From contig JALERL010000054.1 of the NCBI GenBank assembly GCA_022764465.1, positions 1-44,427 of the forward strand: 44,427 nt of DNA, written 5' to 3'. Below, one piece after another: positions 1-8,192 of the stretch. The translations under genes were made by a program, and so were the position numbers. Position 1 is the first letter of the stretch; each line of letters starts with the position of its first letter. This stretch comes from Lachnospiraceae bacterium (GTDB lineage: Bacteria > Bacillota > Clostridia > Lachnospirales > Lachnospiraceae). The notes beneath the pieces were generated by a model. It was given only the letters and a program-made list of their open reading frames with translations, was not told the origin of the DNA and searched no databases.

Positions 1-719
1 ATCGACAGGATGACCCAGTCGAGCTTAAAGACCTGGCTGCCATAGATGATCAGATAACCCAGACCGACTTTTGCGGCGATGAATTCGCCGATGATGACAC
101 CGACGAGGCAGAGCCCGATATTGACCTTCATAATGCTTAGAAGGGATGGGATGTTGCCGGGCAGCATGACTTTAAAAAGGACATCCCGCTTGCTGCCGCC
201 GAGTGTTTTGACCAGCTTGATCTTTTCCGGATCCATTTCCATAAAGGCAGTATAGAGATTTAGGATCGAGCCGAAGATGGCAACCGACATGCCGGTGATG
301 ATGATCGTGCGGTAATTTGCACCCAGCCAGACGATCAAAAGCGGGGCAAGTGCAGACTTTGGCAGTGAGTTTAAGATGACAAGGTATGGTTCAAGTGTCT
401 TTGACACCTTATCGCTCATCCAGAGCAGCGTCGTGATAAGCAGGGTACAGAGGCATACAAGAAAAAAGCTCATCAGTGTTTCAAATAAAGTGATTCCGAT
501 GTGTGTCAGAAGGCTGTTGTGAAGCAGCATATCGAAAAAGCAGCAGACCACACGGGAAGGACTGCTGAAGATAAAGGAATCAACGATACCAAGATCAGCC
601 GTGACTTCCCACTGGATCAGAAAGAAAAGCAGGATCAGAACGCGTGCGATACGGATGCTTCGCAGATGTTTTTTTCGATGGTGCAGGTAAAGAGACTGGG
701 CATTAGATGAACTGCTCAT
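1..719 (-). CDS. ABC transporter permease, SsuC/TauC/ThiX type (partial)
   Basis: Membrane permease of a binding-protein-dependent importer of the nitrate/sulfonate/taurine/thiamine-precursor (BPD_transp_1) class. Translating the minus strand from ATG at 719 gives about 239 residues starting MSSSSNAQSLYLHHRKKH, then a hydrophobic segment (IARVLILLFFLIQW) and several more. The EAA-like cytoplasmic loop that contacts the ATPase is visible as KLVKTLGGSKRDVLFKVMLP, followed by GVIIGEFIAAKVGLGYLI. The C-terminus lies beyond the window start. Another ATG at 703 overlaps the ATPase stop but closes after about 22 codons, so 719 is preferred; it overlaps the ATPase gene by 17 bp, indicating translational coupling. 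The substrate cannot be told from the sequence; no binding-protein gene is visible. Confidence 0.85.
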   Translation of the reverse strand, partial: MSSSSNAQSLYLHHRKKHLRSIRIARVLILLFFLIQWEVTADLGIVDSFIFSSPSRVVCCFFDMLLHNSLLTHIGITLFETLMSFFLVCLCTLLITTLLWMSDKVSKTLEPYLVILNSLPKSALAPLLIVWLGANYRTIIITGMSVAIFGSILNLYTAFMEMDPEKIKLVKTLGGSKRDVLFKVMLPGNIPSLLSIMKVNIGLCLVGVIIGEFIAAKVGLGYLIIYGSQVFKLDWVILS

Positions 720-1479
720 TGGATTCGAACTCCTTCCATATTTGATCAAAATAGTCTTTAAATGCGGCACAGTTCCGCTTTTCGATCGGGGAAAGACCCG
801 GATCAAGCAGGATCGGGATACATGCCTTACAGGTGCCCGGACGTCTGCTTAAGACGAGCACCTGCGTACCCATGGAAATCGCTTCGGATAAGTCATGTGT
901 AACGAGGATGGCAGTTTTGCCCTCGCGCCGGATGATTTTTCCAATATCGTCCGATACCTGTAATCTGGTTTGATAGTCGAGTGCGGAAAATGGTTCGTCA
1001 AGTAACAGCAGATCCGGTTTTAAGACCAGTGTACGGATCAGGGCGGCACGCTGGCGCATGCCACCGGATAACTCCGAAGGCTTTTTTTCTGCAAAGGCAG
1101 TCAGACCGTAGGTCTTTAAAAGACTGTCTGCATAGGCGATGGAGTCCGGTGTTAATTTAAGCTGGATCTCAAGCCCGAGCAGGATATTTTTTTTGATGCT
1201 TCTCCACTCGAACAGGTGATCCTTTTGCAGCATATAGCCGAAACAGTGATAGTCTTCGGGGCGGATCGGATGCTCTTTATAGCGGATTTCTCCGCTTTCC
1301 GGGGTGAGCAGACCGCAGATCAGGGAAAGCAGTGTGGATTTGCCGCAGCCGCTGGGACCGACGATCGCAAGAAAGTCCCCCTGATTGATCTGAAAGTTCA
1401 TATTGGAAATGGCAGGTGTCTCGCCTGCCATGGAATGATAACTATAGGATACATGATTACATTCAAGTATAGGATTCAT
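703..1479 (-). CDS. ABC transporter ATP-binding protein, SsuB/TauB/ThiZ type
   Basis: Cytoplasmic ATPase powering the importer whose permease is encoded directly downstream. Motifs run in order: Walker A GPSGCGKST, Q-loop YMLQKDHLF, signature LSGGMRQRAAL, Walker B LLLLDEPFSALD and H-loop VTHD. At 258 residues it has the usual family length. The reading frame is open to a GTG at 1491, but the ribosome site TGAGG sits 6 nt before the ATG at 1479, so MNPILECNHVSYSY is the likely N-terminus. The LLLLDEPFSALD form and neighbouring permease place it in the sulfonate/nitrate/taurine/thiamine-precursor class. No riboswitch fits in the short upstream gap, so the substrate stays open. Confidence 0.88.
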   Translation of the reverse strand: MNPILECNHVSYSYHSMAGETPAISNMNFQINQGDFLAIVGPSGCGKSTLLSLICGLLTPESGEIRYKEHPIRPEDYHCFGYMLQKDHLFEWRSIKKNILLGLEIQLKLTPDSIAYADSLLKTYGLTAFAEKKPSELSGGMRQRAALIRTLVLKPDLLLLDEPFSALDYQTRLQVSDDIGKIIRREGKTAILVTHDLSEAISMGTQVLVLSRRPGTCKACIPILLDPGLSPIEKRNCAAFKDYFDQIWKEFESNEQFI

Positions 1480-1523
1480 GGCGGACCTCACAGTGTTGTA
1501 TGATAAGATGAATTTTTGTTCGT

Positions 1524-1553
1524 TATATAGTTATTTTATGGCAGCACAGACAA
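1524..1553 (-). promoter_or_regulatory. Putative promoter of the minus-strand ABC importer
   Basis: Read on the minus strand: TTGTCT (1553-1548), an 18-nt spacer, then TATATA (1529-1524), about 45 nt before the ATPase start at 1479. It faces away from queH. Prediction from consensus only. Confidence 0.4.
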
Positions 1554-1569
1554 AAGGTGCGCTTTGCGG

Positions 1570-1598
1570 TTGTGAAAACAGGGAACATGCGCTACAAT
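1570..1598 (+). promoter_or_regulatory. Putative promoter immediately before queH
   Basis: TTGTGA (1570-1575), 17-nt spacer, TACAAT (1593-1598). The expected transcription start (~1605) coincides with the preferred queH start codon, which would make the message leaderless. No good Shine-Dalgarno precedes that ATG, which fits, but the promoter is predicted by consensus only. Confidence 0.4.
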
Positions 1599-1604
1599 AG
1601 GCAT

Positions 1605-2261
1605 ATGAATGAGAATTATCAGAAGATATTGGAAAAGACAATCAGTGAACATCAGAAAAAGCAGGAGATCCCGACGCTGCTTTTGCACAGCTGCTGTGCA
1701 CCATGCAGTTCTTATGTGCTTGAATATCTGTCCGAGTATTTCAAAATCACGGTTTTTTATTACAATCCGAATATTTACCCGGATGAGGAATACTATAAGC
1801 GCGTGAAGGAACAACAGGCGTTTATCGCACGTTTTCCGGCAAAGCATCCGATCTCTTTTATCGAAGGAGCGTTTGAAAAGGAACGCTTTTATGAGACGGT
1901 GAAGGGTTATGAACAGATCCGGGAAGGCGGAGAGCGGTGCTTCCGCTGCTACGAACTGCGGCTTCGTGAGGCGGCTGGGATAGCGAAAGAGCATGGCATG
2001 GATTATTTTACGACCACGCTTTCGATCAGTCCGATGAAGAATGCGGCGAAGTTAAATGAGATCGGTGGAAGGCTTGCCAGGGAGTATGGTGTTGCATATC
2101 TGTTTTCTGATTTTAAGAAGAAAAATGGTTATAAGCGTTCCGTAGAACTGTCACATAAATACGGCATGTACCGGCAGGATTATTGCGGATGCATATTTTC
2201 AAAGTGCGAAAGGGAGCAGGCGAATGAAGAAAAAAAACATTGTGAGAATCCATCTGTGTAG
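1605..2261 (+). CDS. queH: Epoxyqueuosine reductase QueH (DUF208)
   Basis: Cytoplasmic iron-sulfur enzyme reducing epoxyqueuosine to queuosine, the last step in making the Q wobble base of GUN-anticodon tRNAs; QueH is the non-homologous replacement for QueG. The family cysteines are all visible: LLLHSCCAPCSS (adjacent Cys pair), ERCFRCYELRL (CxxC) and QDYCGC near the C-terminus, plus the conserved FYYNPNIYP block. The frame is open from a GTG at 1557, but homologues characteristically begin just before a NYQK-like segment, so ATG 1605 (MNENYQKIL) is chosen, giving 218 residues. It overlaps the next gene by 38 bp. No other queuosine gene is in the window. Confidence 0.9.
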   Translation: MNENYQKILEKTISEHQKKQEIPTLLLHSCCAPCSSYVLEYLSEYFKITVFYYNPNIYPDEEYYKRVKEQQAFIARFPAKHPISFIEGAFEKERFYETVKGYEQIREGGERCFRCYELRLREAAGIAKEHGMDYFTTTLSISPMKNAAKLNEIGGRLAREYGVAYLFSDFKKKNGYKRSVELSHKYGMYRQDYCGCIFSKCEREQANEEKKHCENPSV

Positions 2262-3639
2262 CATAGTATGTTTTCTTATCCTTACGCTGTATAGTCTGTC
2301 TGCTTACGGTGGTGAAAAAAACAGATATTGTGGAGAGGAAGCTTTCAAAAAGGAAATACAGGCGGTAGCCTCGAAGGGAACTTTTACAGGCAGGAGATCC
2401 GGCAGGATATATTATGTAGCGGTAAATGGAAAAAACAGCGGAAAAGGAACCAAGAAACATCCGTTTCGGACAATCGCATATGCAGTTTCTAAGCTGAAAA
2501 AGGGGGACACTTTATATATCCGGGGCGGTACTTACCGGGAACAGATCCGCATACCGGCTAAGATCTCCGGAAAAAAGAATGCATATATTATGATCGCCGG
2601 GGTTCCGGGAGAGAAAGTCTGGTTAAGCGGAAAAGGGAAAACGTCACCGACGCTGATGGAAGTTTGCGGATCGTCTTATCTTGTGATTCAGAATATCGGT
2701 ATGAAGGCGGCACATGGGCAGGATGCATGCGGCATTAATGTAAGACCGGGCAGCCACCATATCGTGATACTGGATAATACCATACAGGATATCCGGGTGA
2801 AGAATCCACAAATACCGGATCACTGCTGTAATGCAGTTCTGTTATATGGCGACAGTGCCAAAAAAGAGATCCATGATGTCCTGCTGTACGGAAACCGGAT
2901 CCATGACTGTACGACCGGCTGGGCAGAGTGTATCTCTGTGACAGGGAATGTCCGGAACGTGAACATTATCGGGAATACGATCAGACGAACCGGCAACATC
3001 GGTATAGATCTGTCCGGAAATTACGGATATTGCAGTGATCCGGCAAAGGACTTCCCAAGGGAATGTTATGTTGCAAAAAATCAGGTCAGTGAATGTCATT
3101 CACCGGTTGCGACGGCATACGGTATTTATGCGGATGGTGCAAGGAATGTAACCATTTACCGGAATACAGTGAAAAAATGTGATGGCGGCATTGAGGCAGG
3201 CGCAGAGCAGAAGCCAAAGAAGGATGTATACGCCACAAAGAATATTACCATCGAACAGAACACGATTCTGGATAATGCAGAGAATGCGATAACGGTGGGC
3301 GGTTATCAGACAGATTTAGGCTGGGTGAAAACGGTGAAGATCCGTCATAATATATGCAGGGAGAATGGCAGGGAAAATGCAATTTTGACCCTTGCAAAAT
3401 GTGATGGTGTTGAAATCACGGACAATGTCTTTTACAATAGTAAGGGCAGTTCCGCTATTGTATATGCAGAATTTTCGGATAAATATACAAAAAACATTGT
3501 ATTTCGCCGGAATTCTTATTATAATGGGCATGCAAAAAATAAAACCAATTTTGTGTATCAGGGCAGAACCTATACAAAGTTTGAACAATGGAAAAAGACC
3601 GTAGGAAAAGCTACGGGACAATATCGAAAAGAGAAATAA
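2224..3639 (+). CDS. Secreted right-handed parallel beta-helix (DUF1565/PbH1) protein
   Basis: Predicted exported protein of 471 residues. Residues 1-30 form a signal peptide (KKK, then a hydrophobic run ending LSAYG). Residues ~60-130 show the start of a DUF1565/pectate-lyase-like helix: YYVAVNGKNSGKGT, HPFRTIAYAV, GDTLYIRGGTYREQ. After that come PbH1-type coils with regular N-x-I turns (ILDNTIQDI, IIGNTIRRTGNIGIDL, IYRNTVKKCDGGIE, IEQNTILDNAENAI, ITDNVFYNSKGSSAIV). The fold suggests polysaccharide binding or cleavage, but no catalytic site can be assigned. The ATG has a GGGAG site 8 nt upstream and lies inside the end of queH. argH follows after 17 bp, so cotranscription is likely although the functions look unrelated. 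Confidence 0.82.
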   Translation: MKKKNIVRIHLCSIVCFLILTLYSLSAYGGEKNRYCGEEAFKKEIQAVASKGTFTGRRSGRIYYVAVNGKNSGKGTKKHPFRTIAYAVSKLKKGDTLYIRGGTYREQIRIPAKISGKKNAYIMIAGVPGEKVWLSGKGKTSPTLMEVCGSSYLVIQNIGMKAAHGQDACGINVRPGSHHIVILDNTIQDIRVKNPQIPDHCCNAVLLYGDSAKKEIHDVLLYGNRIHDCTTGWAECISVTGNVRNVNIIGNTIRRTGNIGIDLSGNYGYCSDPAKDFPRECYVAKNQVSECHSPVATAYGIYADGARNVTIYRNTVKKCDGGIEAGAEQKPKKDVYATKNITIEQNTILDNAENAITVGGYQTDLGWVKTVKIRHNICRENGRENAILTLAKCDGVEITDNVFYNSKGSSAIVYAEFSDKYTKNIVFRRNSYYNGHAKNKTNFVYQGRTYTKFEQWKKTVGKATGQYRKEK

Positions 3640-3656
3640 AAAGCGAGGATAAGAAC

Positions 3657-5078
3657 ATGGCACAGTTATGGGGTGGACGTTTCACCAAGGAAACCGATCA
3701 GTTGGTATACAATTTTAATGCATCTATTTCATTTGACCAGAAGTTCTATAAGCAGGACATTCAGGGAAGCATCGCACATGTATGTATGCTTGGAAAACAG
3801 GGAATTCTGACGAAGGAAGAGATGCAGGCAATTGTAAAGTGTCTGCATGAGATCGAACAGGATGTGGAAAGCGGTAAGTTAGAGATCACGAACGAATACG
3901 AAGATATTCACAGCTTTGTAGAGGCGAATCTGATCGACCGCTTAGGCGATACCGGTAAGAAGCTGCATACCGGACGAAGCAGAAATGACCAGGTGGCACT
4001 TGATATGCGTCTGTATACCAGATTAGAGGTGCTTTATACCGATGAATTATTAGAGGAGCTTCTTGAGACGATCCTTAAGATCATGGAAGAGAATACAGAG
4101 ACGATCATGCCGGGCTTTACACATCTACAGAAGGCACAGCCGATCACAGTAGCACATCATATGGGTGCATATTTTGAGATGTTTAAGCGTGACAGAAGCC
4201 GCTTATATGACATCTTTAAGCGTATGAATTACTGTCCGCTGGGTTCAGGCGCACTTGCAGGAACAACCTATCCGTTAGACCGTGACTATACGGCACAGCT
4301 CATGGGCTTCTATGGACCGACCTTAAACAGTATGGATGGTGTTTCCGACCGTGATTATCTGATCGAGTTCTTATCTGCATTATCCACGATCATGATGCAC
4401 TTAAGCCGTTTTTCCGAAGAGATCATTATCTGGAATTCAAATGAGTACAAGTTTGTAGAGATCGACGACAGCTACAGCACCGGCAGCAGTATCATGCCAC
4501 AGAAGAAGAACCCGGATATTGCCGAATTAGTACGTGGTAAGACCGGCCGTGTGTACGGTGCACTTGTTTCCCTGCTTACGACGATGAAGGGGATTCCGCT
4601 TGCATACAATAAGGATATGCAGGAGGATAAGGAGCTGTCCTTCGACGCGATCGACACGGCAAAGGGATGTCTGGCACTGTTTAAGGGCATGCTTGCAACC
4701 ATGAAGTTTAACAAGGAGCAGATGCGAAAGAGCGCGAACCATGGATTTACAAATGCAACCGATGCAGCGGATTATCTGGTAAATCACGGTGTTCCGTTCC
4801 GCGATGCCCATGGAATCGTTGGACGGATCGTATTATACTGCTTAGATAAGAAGATCGCGATTGATGATATGTCCTTAGAGGAGTTAAAAGCGATCAGTCC
4901 GGTATTCGAAGAGGATATTTATGATGCAATCTCTATGGAGACCTGTGTCAACAAGCGTCTGACCATTGGCGCACCGGGTAAGGAAGCCATGGAAAAAATC
5001 ATTGCCTTAGAAAAGGAATATCTGAAGGAGAACCACGACAAAGACTGGTTTGAACTGGATGAGCAGATCCTGCTGTAA
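3657..5078 (+). CDS. argH: Argininosuccinate lyase
   Basis: Last step of arginine biosynthesis: argininosuccinate to arginine plus fumarate, in the cytoplasm as a homotetramer. The N-terminus MAQLWGGRFTKETD is the standard ArgH start, followed by HTGRSRNDQVALDMRL, GFTHLQKAQPITVAHH and the fumarase/lyase signature GSSIMPQKKNPD, whose Ser region carries the catalytic base. At 473 residues it is normal length. The frame is open from 3588, but ATG 3657 with GAGG upstream matches the family N-terminus. argG is not nearby. An intrinsic terminator follows. Confidence 0.97.
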   Translation: MAQLWGGRFTKETDQLVYNFNASISFDQKFYKQDIQGSIAHVCMLGKQGILTKEEMQAIVKCLHEIEQDVESGKLEITNEYEDIHSFVEANLIDRLGDTGKKLHTGRSRNDQVALDMRLYTRLEVLYTDELLEELLETILKIMEENTETIMPGFTHLQKAQPITVAHHMGAYFEMFKRDRSRLYDIFKRMNYCPLGSGALAGTTYPLDRDYTAQLMGFYGPTLNSMDGVSDRDYLIEFLSALSTIMMHLSRFSEEIIIWNSNEYKFVEIDDSYSTGSSIMPQKKNPDIAELVRGKTGRVYGALVSLLTTMKGIPLAYNKDMQEDKELSFDAIDTAKGCLALFKGMLATMKFNKEQMRKSANHGFTNATDAADYLVNHGVPFRDAHGIVGRIVLYCLDKKIAIDDMSLEELKAISPVFEEDIYDAISMETCVNKRLTIGAPGKEAMEKIIALEKEYLKENHDKDWFELDEQILL

Positions 5079-5129
5079 TCCTCGTTTGGAATAAGAAAAC
5101 ACCAAAATTGGTACATATGTATAAGAAAG

Positions 5130-5176
5130 AAGCAATTCACATGGTATTTTTTGATAAAATGTGAATTGCTTTTTTG
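5130..5176 (+). terminator. Intrinsic terminator after argH
   Basis: A 12-bp perfect stem, AGCAATTCACAT (5131-5142) with ATGTGAATTGCT (5159-5170), 16-nt loop, followed by a run of T to 5175. Confidence 0.9.
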
Positions 5177-5295
5177 ATGCAAATCCTTTAATATATGTAA
5201 CAGAAAGACAGTTGTGCGCGCGAAACGGACAGAAAAAGGCATATGTTTCGGAATATACTTGTAGGCGGACAGCGGAAAATGAAGGAGATTGCAAA

Positions 5296-6381
5296 ATGAG
5301 TGACAAGTTAAGAGTTGGTATTTTAGGCGGAACAGGTATGGTAGGACAGAGATTTATCTCTTTATTAGAGAATCATCCATGGTTTGAGGTGACTACAATC
5401 GCTGCCAGCCCAAGAAGTGCAGGAAAGACATATGCAGAAGCAGTTGGGGATCGTTGGAAGATGGATACTCCAATGCCGGAAGCAGTGAAGAATATTGTTG
5501 TAAAAAATGTAAATGAAGTAGAAAACGTTGCATCTGAGGTTGACTTTGTATTCAGTGCCGTTGATATGACAAAGGATGAGATCAAGGCAATCGAGGAAGC
5601 ATATGCAAAGACAGAGACACCGGTTGTTTCCAATAACAGTGCACACCGCTGGACACCGGATGTACCAATGGTAGTTCCGGAGATCAATCCGGAGCATATG
5701 AAAGTCATCGAGTTCCAGAAGAAGAGACTTGGAACCACCAGAGGATTCGTAGCTGTAAAGCCAAACTGCTCCATCCAGAGTTATGCACCGGTATTAACAG
5801 CCTGGAAAGAGTTCGAACCATATGAGGTAGTAGCAACTACTTATCAGGCAATTTCCGGAGCTGGCAAGACCTTCAAGGAATGGCCGGAAATGGTTGGAAA
5901 TATTATCCCATACATCGGTGGCGAGGAAGAAAAGAGTGAGAAAGAGCCACTTCGTATCTGGGGCGAGATCAAAGACGGCGTGATCGTTCCGGCAACATCA
6001 CCGGTAATTACCTGTCAGTGTATCCGTGTACCGGTATTAAACGGACATACCGCTGCTGTATTTGTAAAGTTCAAAAAGAAACCAACCAAAGAGCAGTTAA
6101 TTGAGAAGTTAGTAAATTACAGCGGAGTACCACAGGAGTTACAGCTTCCAAGTGCACCAAAGCAGTTTATCCAGTACTTAGAAGAGGATAACCGTCCACA
6201 GGTTGCATTAGATGTAAACTTTGAAAACGGAATGGGCGTCAGCGTCGGACGTCTTCGTGAAGATACCGTATATGACTGGAAGTTCGTAGGATTATCCCAC
6301 AACACCGTACGTGGTGCTGCAGGTGGAGCAGTTCTCTGCGCAGAGTTATTAAAAGCACAGGGTTATATCACAGCAAAATAA
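5296..6381 (+). CDS. asd: Aspartate-semialdehyde dehydrogenase, archaeal/fungal type
   Basis: NADP-dependent reduction of aspartyl-4-phosphate to aspartate semialdehyde, the branch point to lysine/diaminopimelate, threonine and methionine. N-terminal nucleotide motif GILGGTGMVGQRF; active-site Cys in VKPNCSIQSY; then TYQAISGAG and the C-terminal dimerisation region. The PNCS active site and 361-residue length match the archaeal/fungal-type subfamily rather than the short E. coli type. The reading frame is open from 5161, but GAAGGAG lies just before ATG 5296 (MSDKLRVGILGG), which decides the start. thrC, a later pathway gene, is elsewhere in the window at 33113. Confidence 0.95.
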   Translation: MSDKLRVGILGGTGMVGQRFISLLENHPWFEVTTIAASPRSAGKTYAEAVGDRWKMDTPMPEAVKNIVVKNVNEVENVASEVDFVFSAVDMTKDEIKAIEEAYAKTETPVVSNNSAHRWTPDVPMVVPEINPEHMKVIEFQKKRLGTTRGFVAVKPNCSIQSYAPVLTAWKEFEPYEVVATTYQAISGAGKTFKEWPEMVGNIIPYIGGEEEKSEKEPLRIWGEIKDGVIVPATSPVITCQCIRVPVLNGHTAAVFVKFKKKPTKEQLIEKLVNYSGVPQELQLPSAPKQFIQYLEEDNRPQVALDVNFENGMGVSVGRLREDTVYDWKFVGLSHNTVRGAAGGAVLCAELLKAQGYITAK

Positions 6382-6414
6382 ATCCGGTCAGATAAAACTA
6401 TTAGAAAATAATGT

Positions 6415-6449
6415 AAGCAGTCTGGAAATAAAATCCGGACTGCTTTTTA
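6415..6449 (+). terminator. Intrinsic terminator after asd
   Basis: AGCAGTCTGGA (6416-6426) pairs with TCCGGACTGCT (6434-6444), one G-U pair, 7-nt loop, followed directly by T's. Confidence 0.9.
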
Positions 6450-6450
6450 G

Positions 6451-6479
6451 TTGCCCGTAAAATTATATAATGATATAAT
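6451..6479 (+). promoter_or_regulatory. Promoter giving a long structured leader before the DUF234 ATPase
   Basis: TTGCCC (6451-6456), 17-nt spacer, TATAAT (6474-6479), right after the asd terminator. Transcription should begin near 6486, leaving about 318 nt before the start codon at 6804. That leader contains the hairpin and tandem repeats listed next. Confidence 0.6.
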
Positions 6480-6505
6480 AAAAGCATTGAGACGTGCCAA
6501 AGCAT

Positions 6506-6550
6506 AAACGGATAAACTGCTTGTGCTTGCACAAAAGCATTTATCCGTTT
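6506..6550. repeat. Two-tier inverted repeat in the leader
   Basis: Outer arms AAACGGATAAA (6506-6516) and TTTATCCGTTT (6540-6550) pair perfectly over 11 bp. Inside, TTGTGC (6521-6526) pairs with GCACAA (6529-6534). There is no T tract after it, so it does not look like a terminator. Similar TTGTGC..GCACAA heads occur at 21167-21184. Confidence 0.75.
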
Positions 6551-6560
6551 GTGATTTGAT

Positions 6561-6780
6561 AGGGCGAAAGCCCGATAGCGAGATGAAGCGAAGTGAAATC
6601 GAGCGATAGCACGTCGGGAGTGTAGAGTATGATATGCCAGAGTGAAAGCCCGATAGCGAGATGGAACGAAGCAGAATCGAGCGATAGCACGTCGGGAGTG
6701 CGGTGTATGATATGCCAGGGCGATAGCGAGATGAAGCGAAACAGAATCGAGCGACAGCATGTCGGGAATGCGGTGTATGA
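6561..6780. repeat. Three tandem ~78-bp repeats, intergenic
   Basis: Units at 6561-6638, 6639-6716 and 6717-6780. The shared core runs CGATAGCGAG, then ATGAAGCGAA or a close variant, AATCGAGCGA, a CACGTCGGGAGTG-like block and TATGATATGCC. CGATAGCGAG recurs at 6573, 6651 and 6721: the second interval is 8 bp shorter because unit 3 lacks GAAAGCCC. Unit 1 begins with a GGGC-GAAA-GCCC tetraloop hairpin, and CCCGA/TCGGG can pair across units 1 and 2. No frame gives a credible protein. The units have diverged by scattered substitutions, so this is not a recent duplication. Confidence 0.88.
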
Positions 6781-6803
6781 AAATAATATATGGAGGTGAG
6801 ACA

Positions 6804-8165
6804 ATGATCATCCGGACAGCAGAATTAAAGCGTCTCGAAGAACTGTATGCAAAGAGCGGCAACCAGCTTGTGATTTTATATGGACGGGAAAATAGTGGAA
6901 AAGAGCAGTTACTTCGTCTTTTTACAAAGGAAAAGAAGATATTTTATTACCGTGCCAGACAGGCTTCTGCATCGGAACAGCTCATCCAGATGGGGCGGGA
7001 AGTCGAGCAGAAGTATCAGATTCATTTGGCAGCGTATAGTTATGAGGAATATTTTAAGCGTGTGCGGAGTGGAGATGCCAGTAAGCTAGTGGTGGTCATT
7101 GATGAATTTTCCTATATTGCGAAAAAGGATGATACCTTTTTAAAGGCAGTGATACAGTTAAAAGATAAAAGGCTTTATCCGGGACCGGTTTTTATCATCT
7201 TAGCCAGTTCTTCTATTGTATGGACAGAGCATGATGCGGCTGAATTGTTTGCACCATATCAAAAGAAGATCACGGAACGCATCCGGTTAGATGACGTACA
7301 CTTTTTAGATGTGGTACGCAACTTCCCGGACTATACGACCAGACAGTGCGTGGAAGTATATGGAGTCTTAGGTGGTGTGACAGGGTATCTGTCACGTTGG
7401 AATGGAAAAAGGGACTTAAAAGAGAATATCTGCCGGAACATCTTAAGCCCGACCGGTTTTCTGTATCAGGAGGCAGAGCATTATCTTGGTCTGGAACTGC
7501 GGGAACTGTCCTTATATAATACGATTCTTGGCGCGATTGCGGCCGGGAATCAGAAGTTGAACGATCTGTTTCATTATACTGGATTTTCGAGGGCGAAGAT
7601 CAGTGTCTATATGAAGAATCTGATGGAATTTGATGTGATCGAAAAGGTCGTGTCCTTTGACACCGGTGGCTGGGAAAATGCGAAAAAGGGTGTTTACCGG
7701 ATTAAAAACACGTATCTGAATTTCTGGTTTAGGTTTGTATATCCATACCTTTCCGACTTGTATCAGTTAAGTGCGGAAGAATTTTACAATCTGCATATTG
7801 CAGGGAATCTGGATGCATATCTGAACCAGTATTTTATACAGGTATGCAGAGAGTATTTAGAACTTTTAAACATGATCGGCAGACTGCCGCTTCAGTTACA
7901 TCGGATTGGAACATGGGTTGGCAAGCAGGGAACAATCGATATCATTGCACAAAACAGTGTGCGGGAAAGTGTGGTCGGACTCTGCAACTGGGCAAAGCCG
8001 GAACTTACCATGGACGATTGCAGGAAGTTAGAGGAGAGTATGAAAAAGGCAAAGATTTCTGCAAAATATTATTATCTCTTTTCTGCAACCGGATTTGAAG
8101 CTGCACTGGTGGAGCATGCGAAGGAAGATGCACGTTATGTGCTGGTCGATATGACAGAATTATAA
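6804..8165 (+). CDS. Archaeal-type AAA+ ATPase with DUF234 C-terminal domain
   Basis: 453-residue protein of the ATPase_2/DUF234 family, common in archaea and gut Firmicutes and without a settled role. N-terminal P-loop domain (residues ~1-210): IIRTAELKRLEELY, a P-loop ILYGRENSGKEQLL, Walker B LVVVIDEF, then a winged-helix-like region (LGAIAAGNQKLNDLFHYTGFSRAKISVYMKNL) and the DUF234 segment (YLNFWFRFVYPY to the end). The P-loop is odd: GRENSGKE has Glu where Ser/Thr normally binds Mg-ATP. ATG 6804 follows GGAGGTGAG; the frame is open from 6759 only inside the repeat region. The topoisomerase gene follows after 27 bp and may be cotranscribed. Confidence 0.82.
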   Translation: MIIRTAELKRLEELYAKSGNQLVILYGRENSGKEQLLRLFTKEKKIFYYRARQASASEQLIQMGREVEQKYQIHLAAYSYEEYFKRVRSGDASKLVVVIDEFSYIAKKDDTFLKAVIQLKDKRLYPGPVFIILASSSIVWTEHDAAELFAPYQKKITERIRLDDVHFLDVVRNFPDYTTRQCVEVYGVLGGVTGYLSRWNGKRDLKENICRNILSPTGFLYQEAEHYLGLELRELSLYNTILGAIAAGNQKLNDLFHYTGFSRAKISVYMKNLMEFDVIEKVVSFDTGGWENAKKGVYRIKNTYLNFWFRFVYPYLSDLYQLSAEEFYNLHIAGNLDAYLNQYFIQVCREYLELLNMIGRLPLQLHRIGTWVGKQGTIDIIAQNSVRESVVGLCNWAKPELTMDDCRKLEESMKKAKISAKYYYLFSATGFEAALVEHAKEDARYVLVDMTEL

Positions 8166-8192
8166 GCAGGAACAGGGAAGGAGAATTCCTCT

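Noticed and set aside
703-703. Permease start at the ATG overlapping the ATPase stop (TAATG)
   Set aside because: That frame closes after about 22 codons; the frame carrying the permease motifs starts at 719.
6561-6780. The three 78-bp repeats as a CRISPR array
   Set aside because: The units are contiguous and divergent with no unique spacers, and no cas gene is nearby.
6401-6862. Minus-strand open frames over the repeat region (Arg/His/Ser-rich, repeating SRRAIARF)
   Set aside because: They simply translate the repeats, have no ribosome site or family likeness, and overlap the ATPase start.
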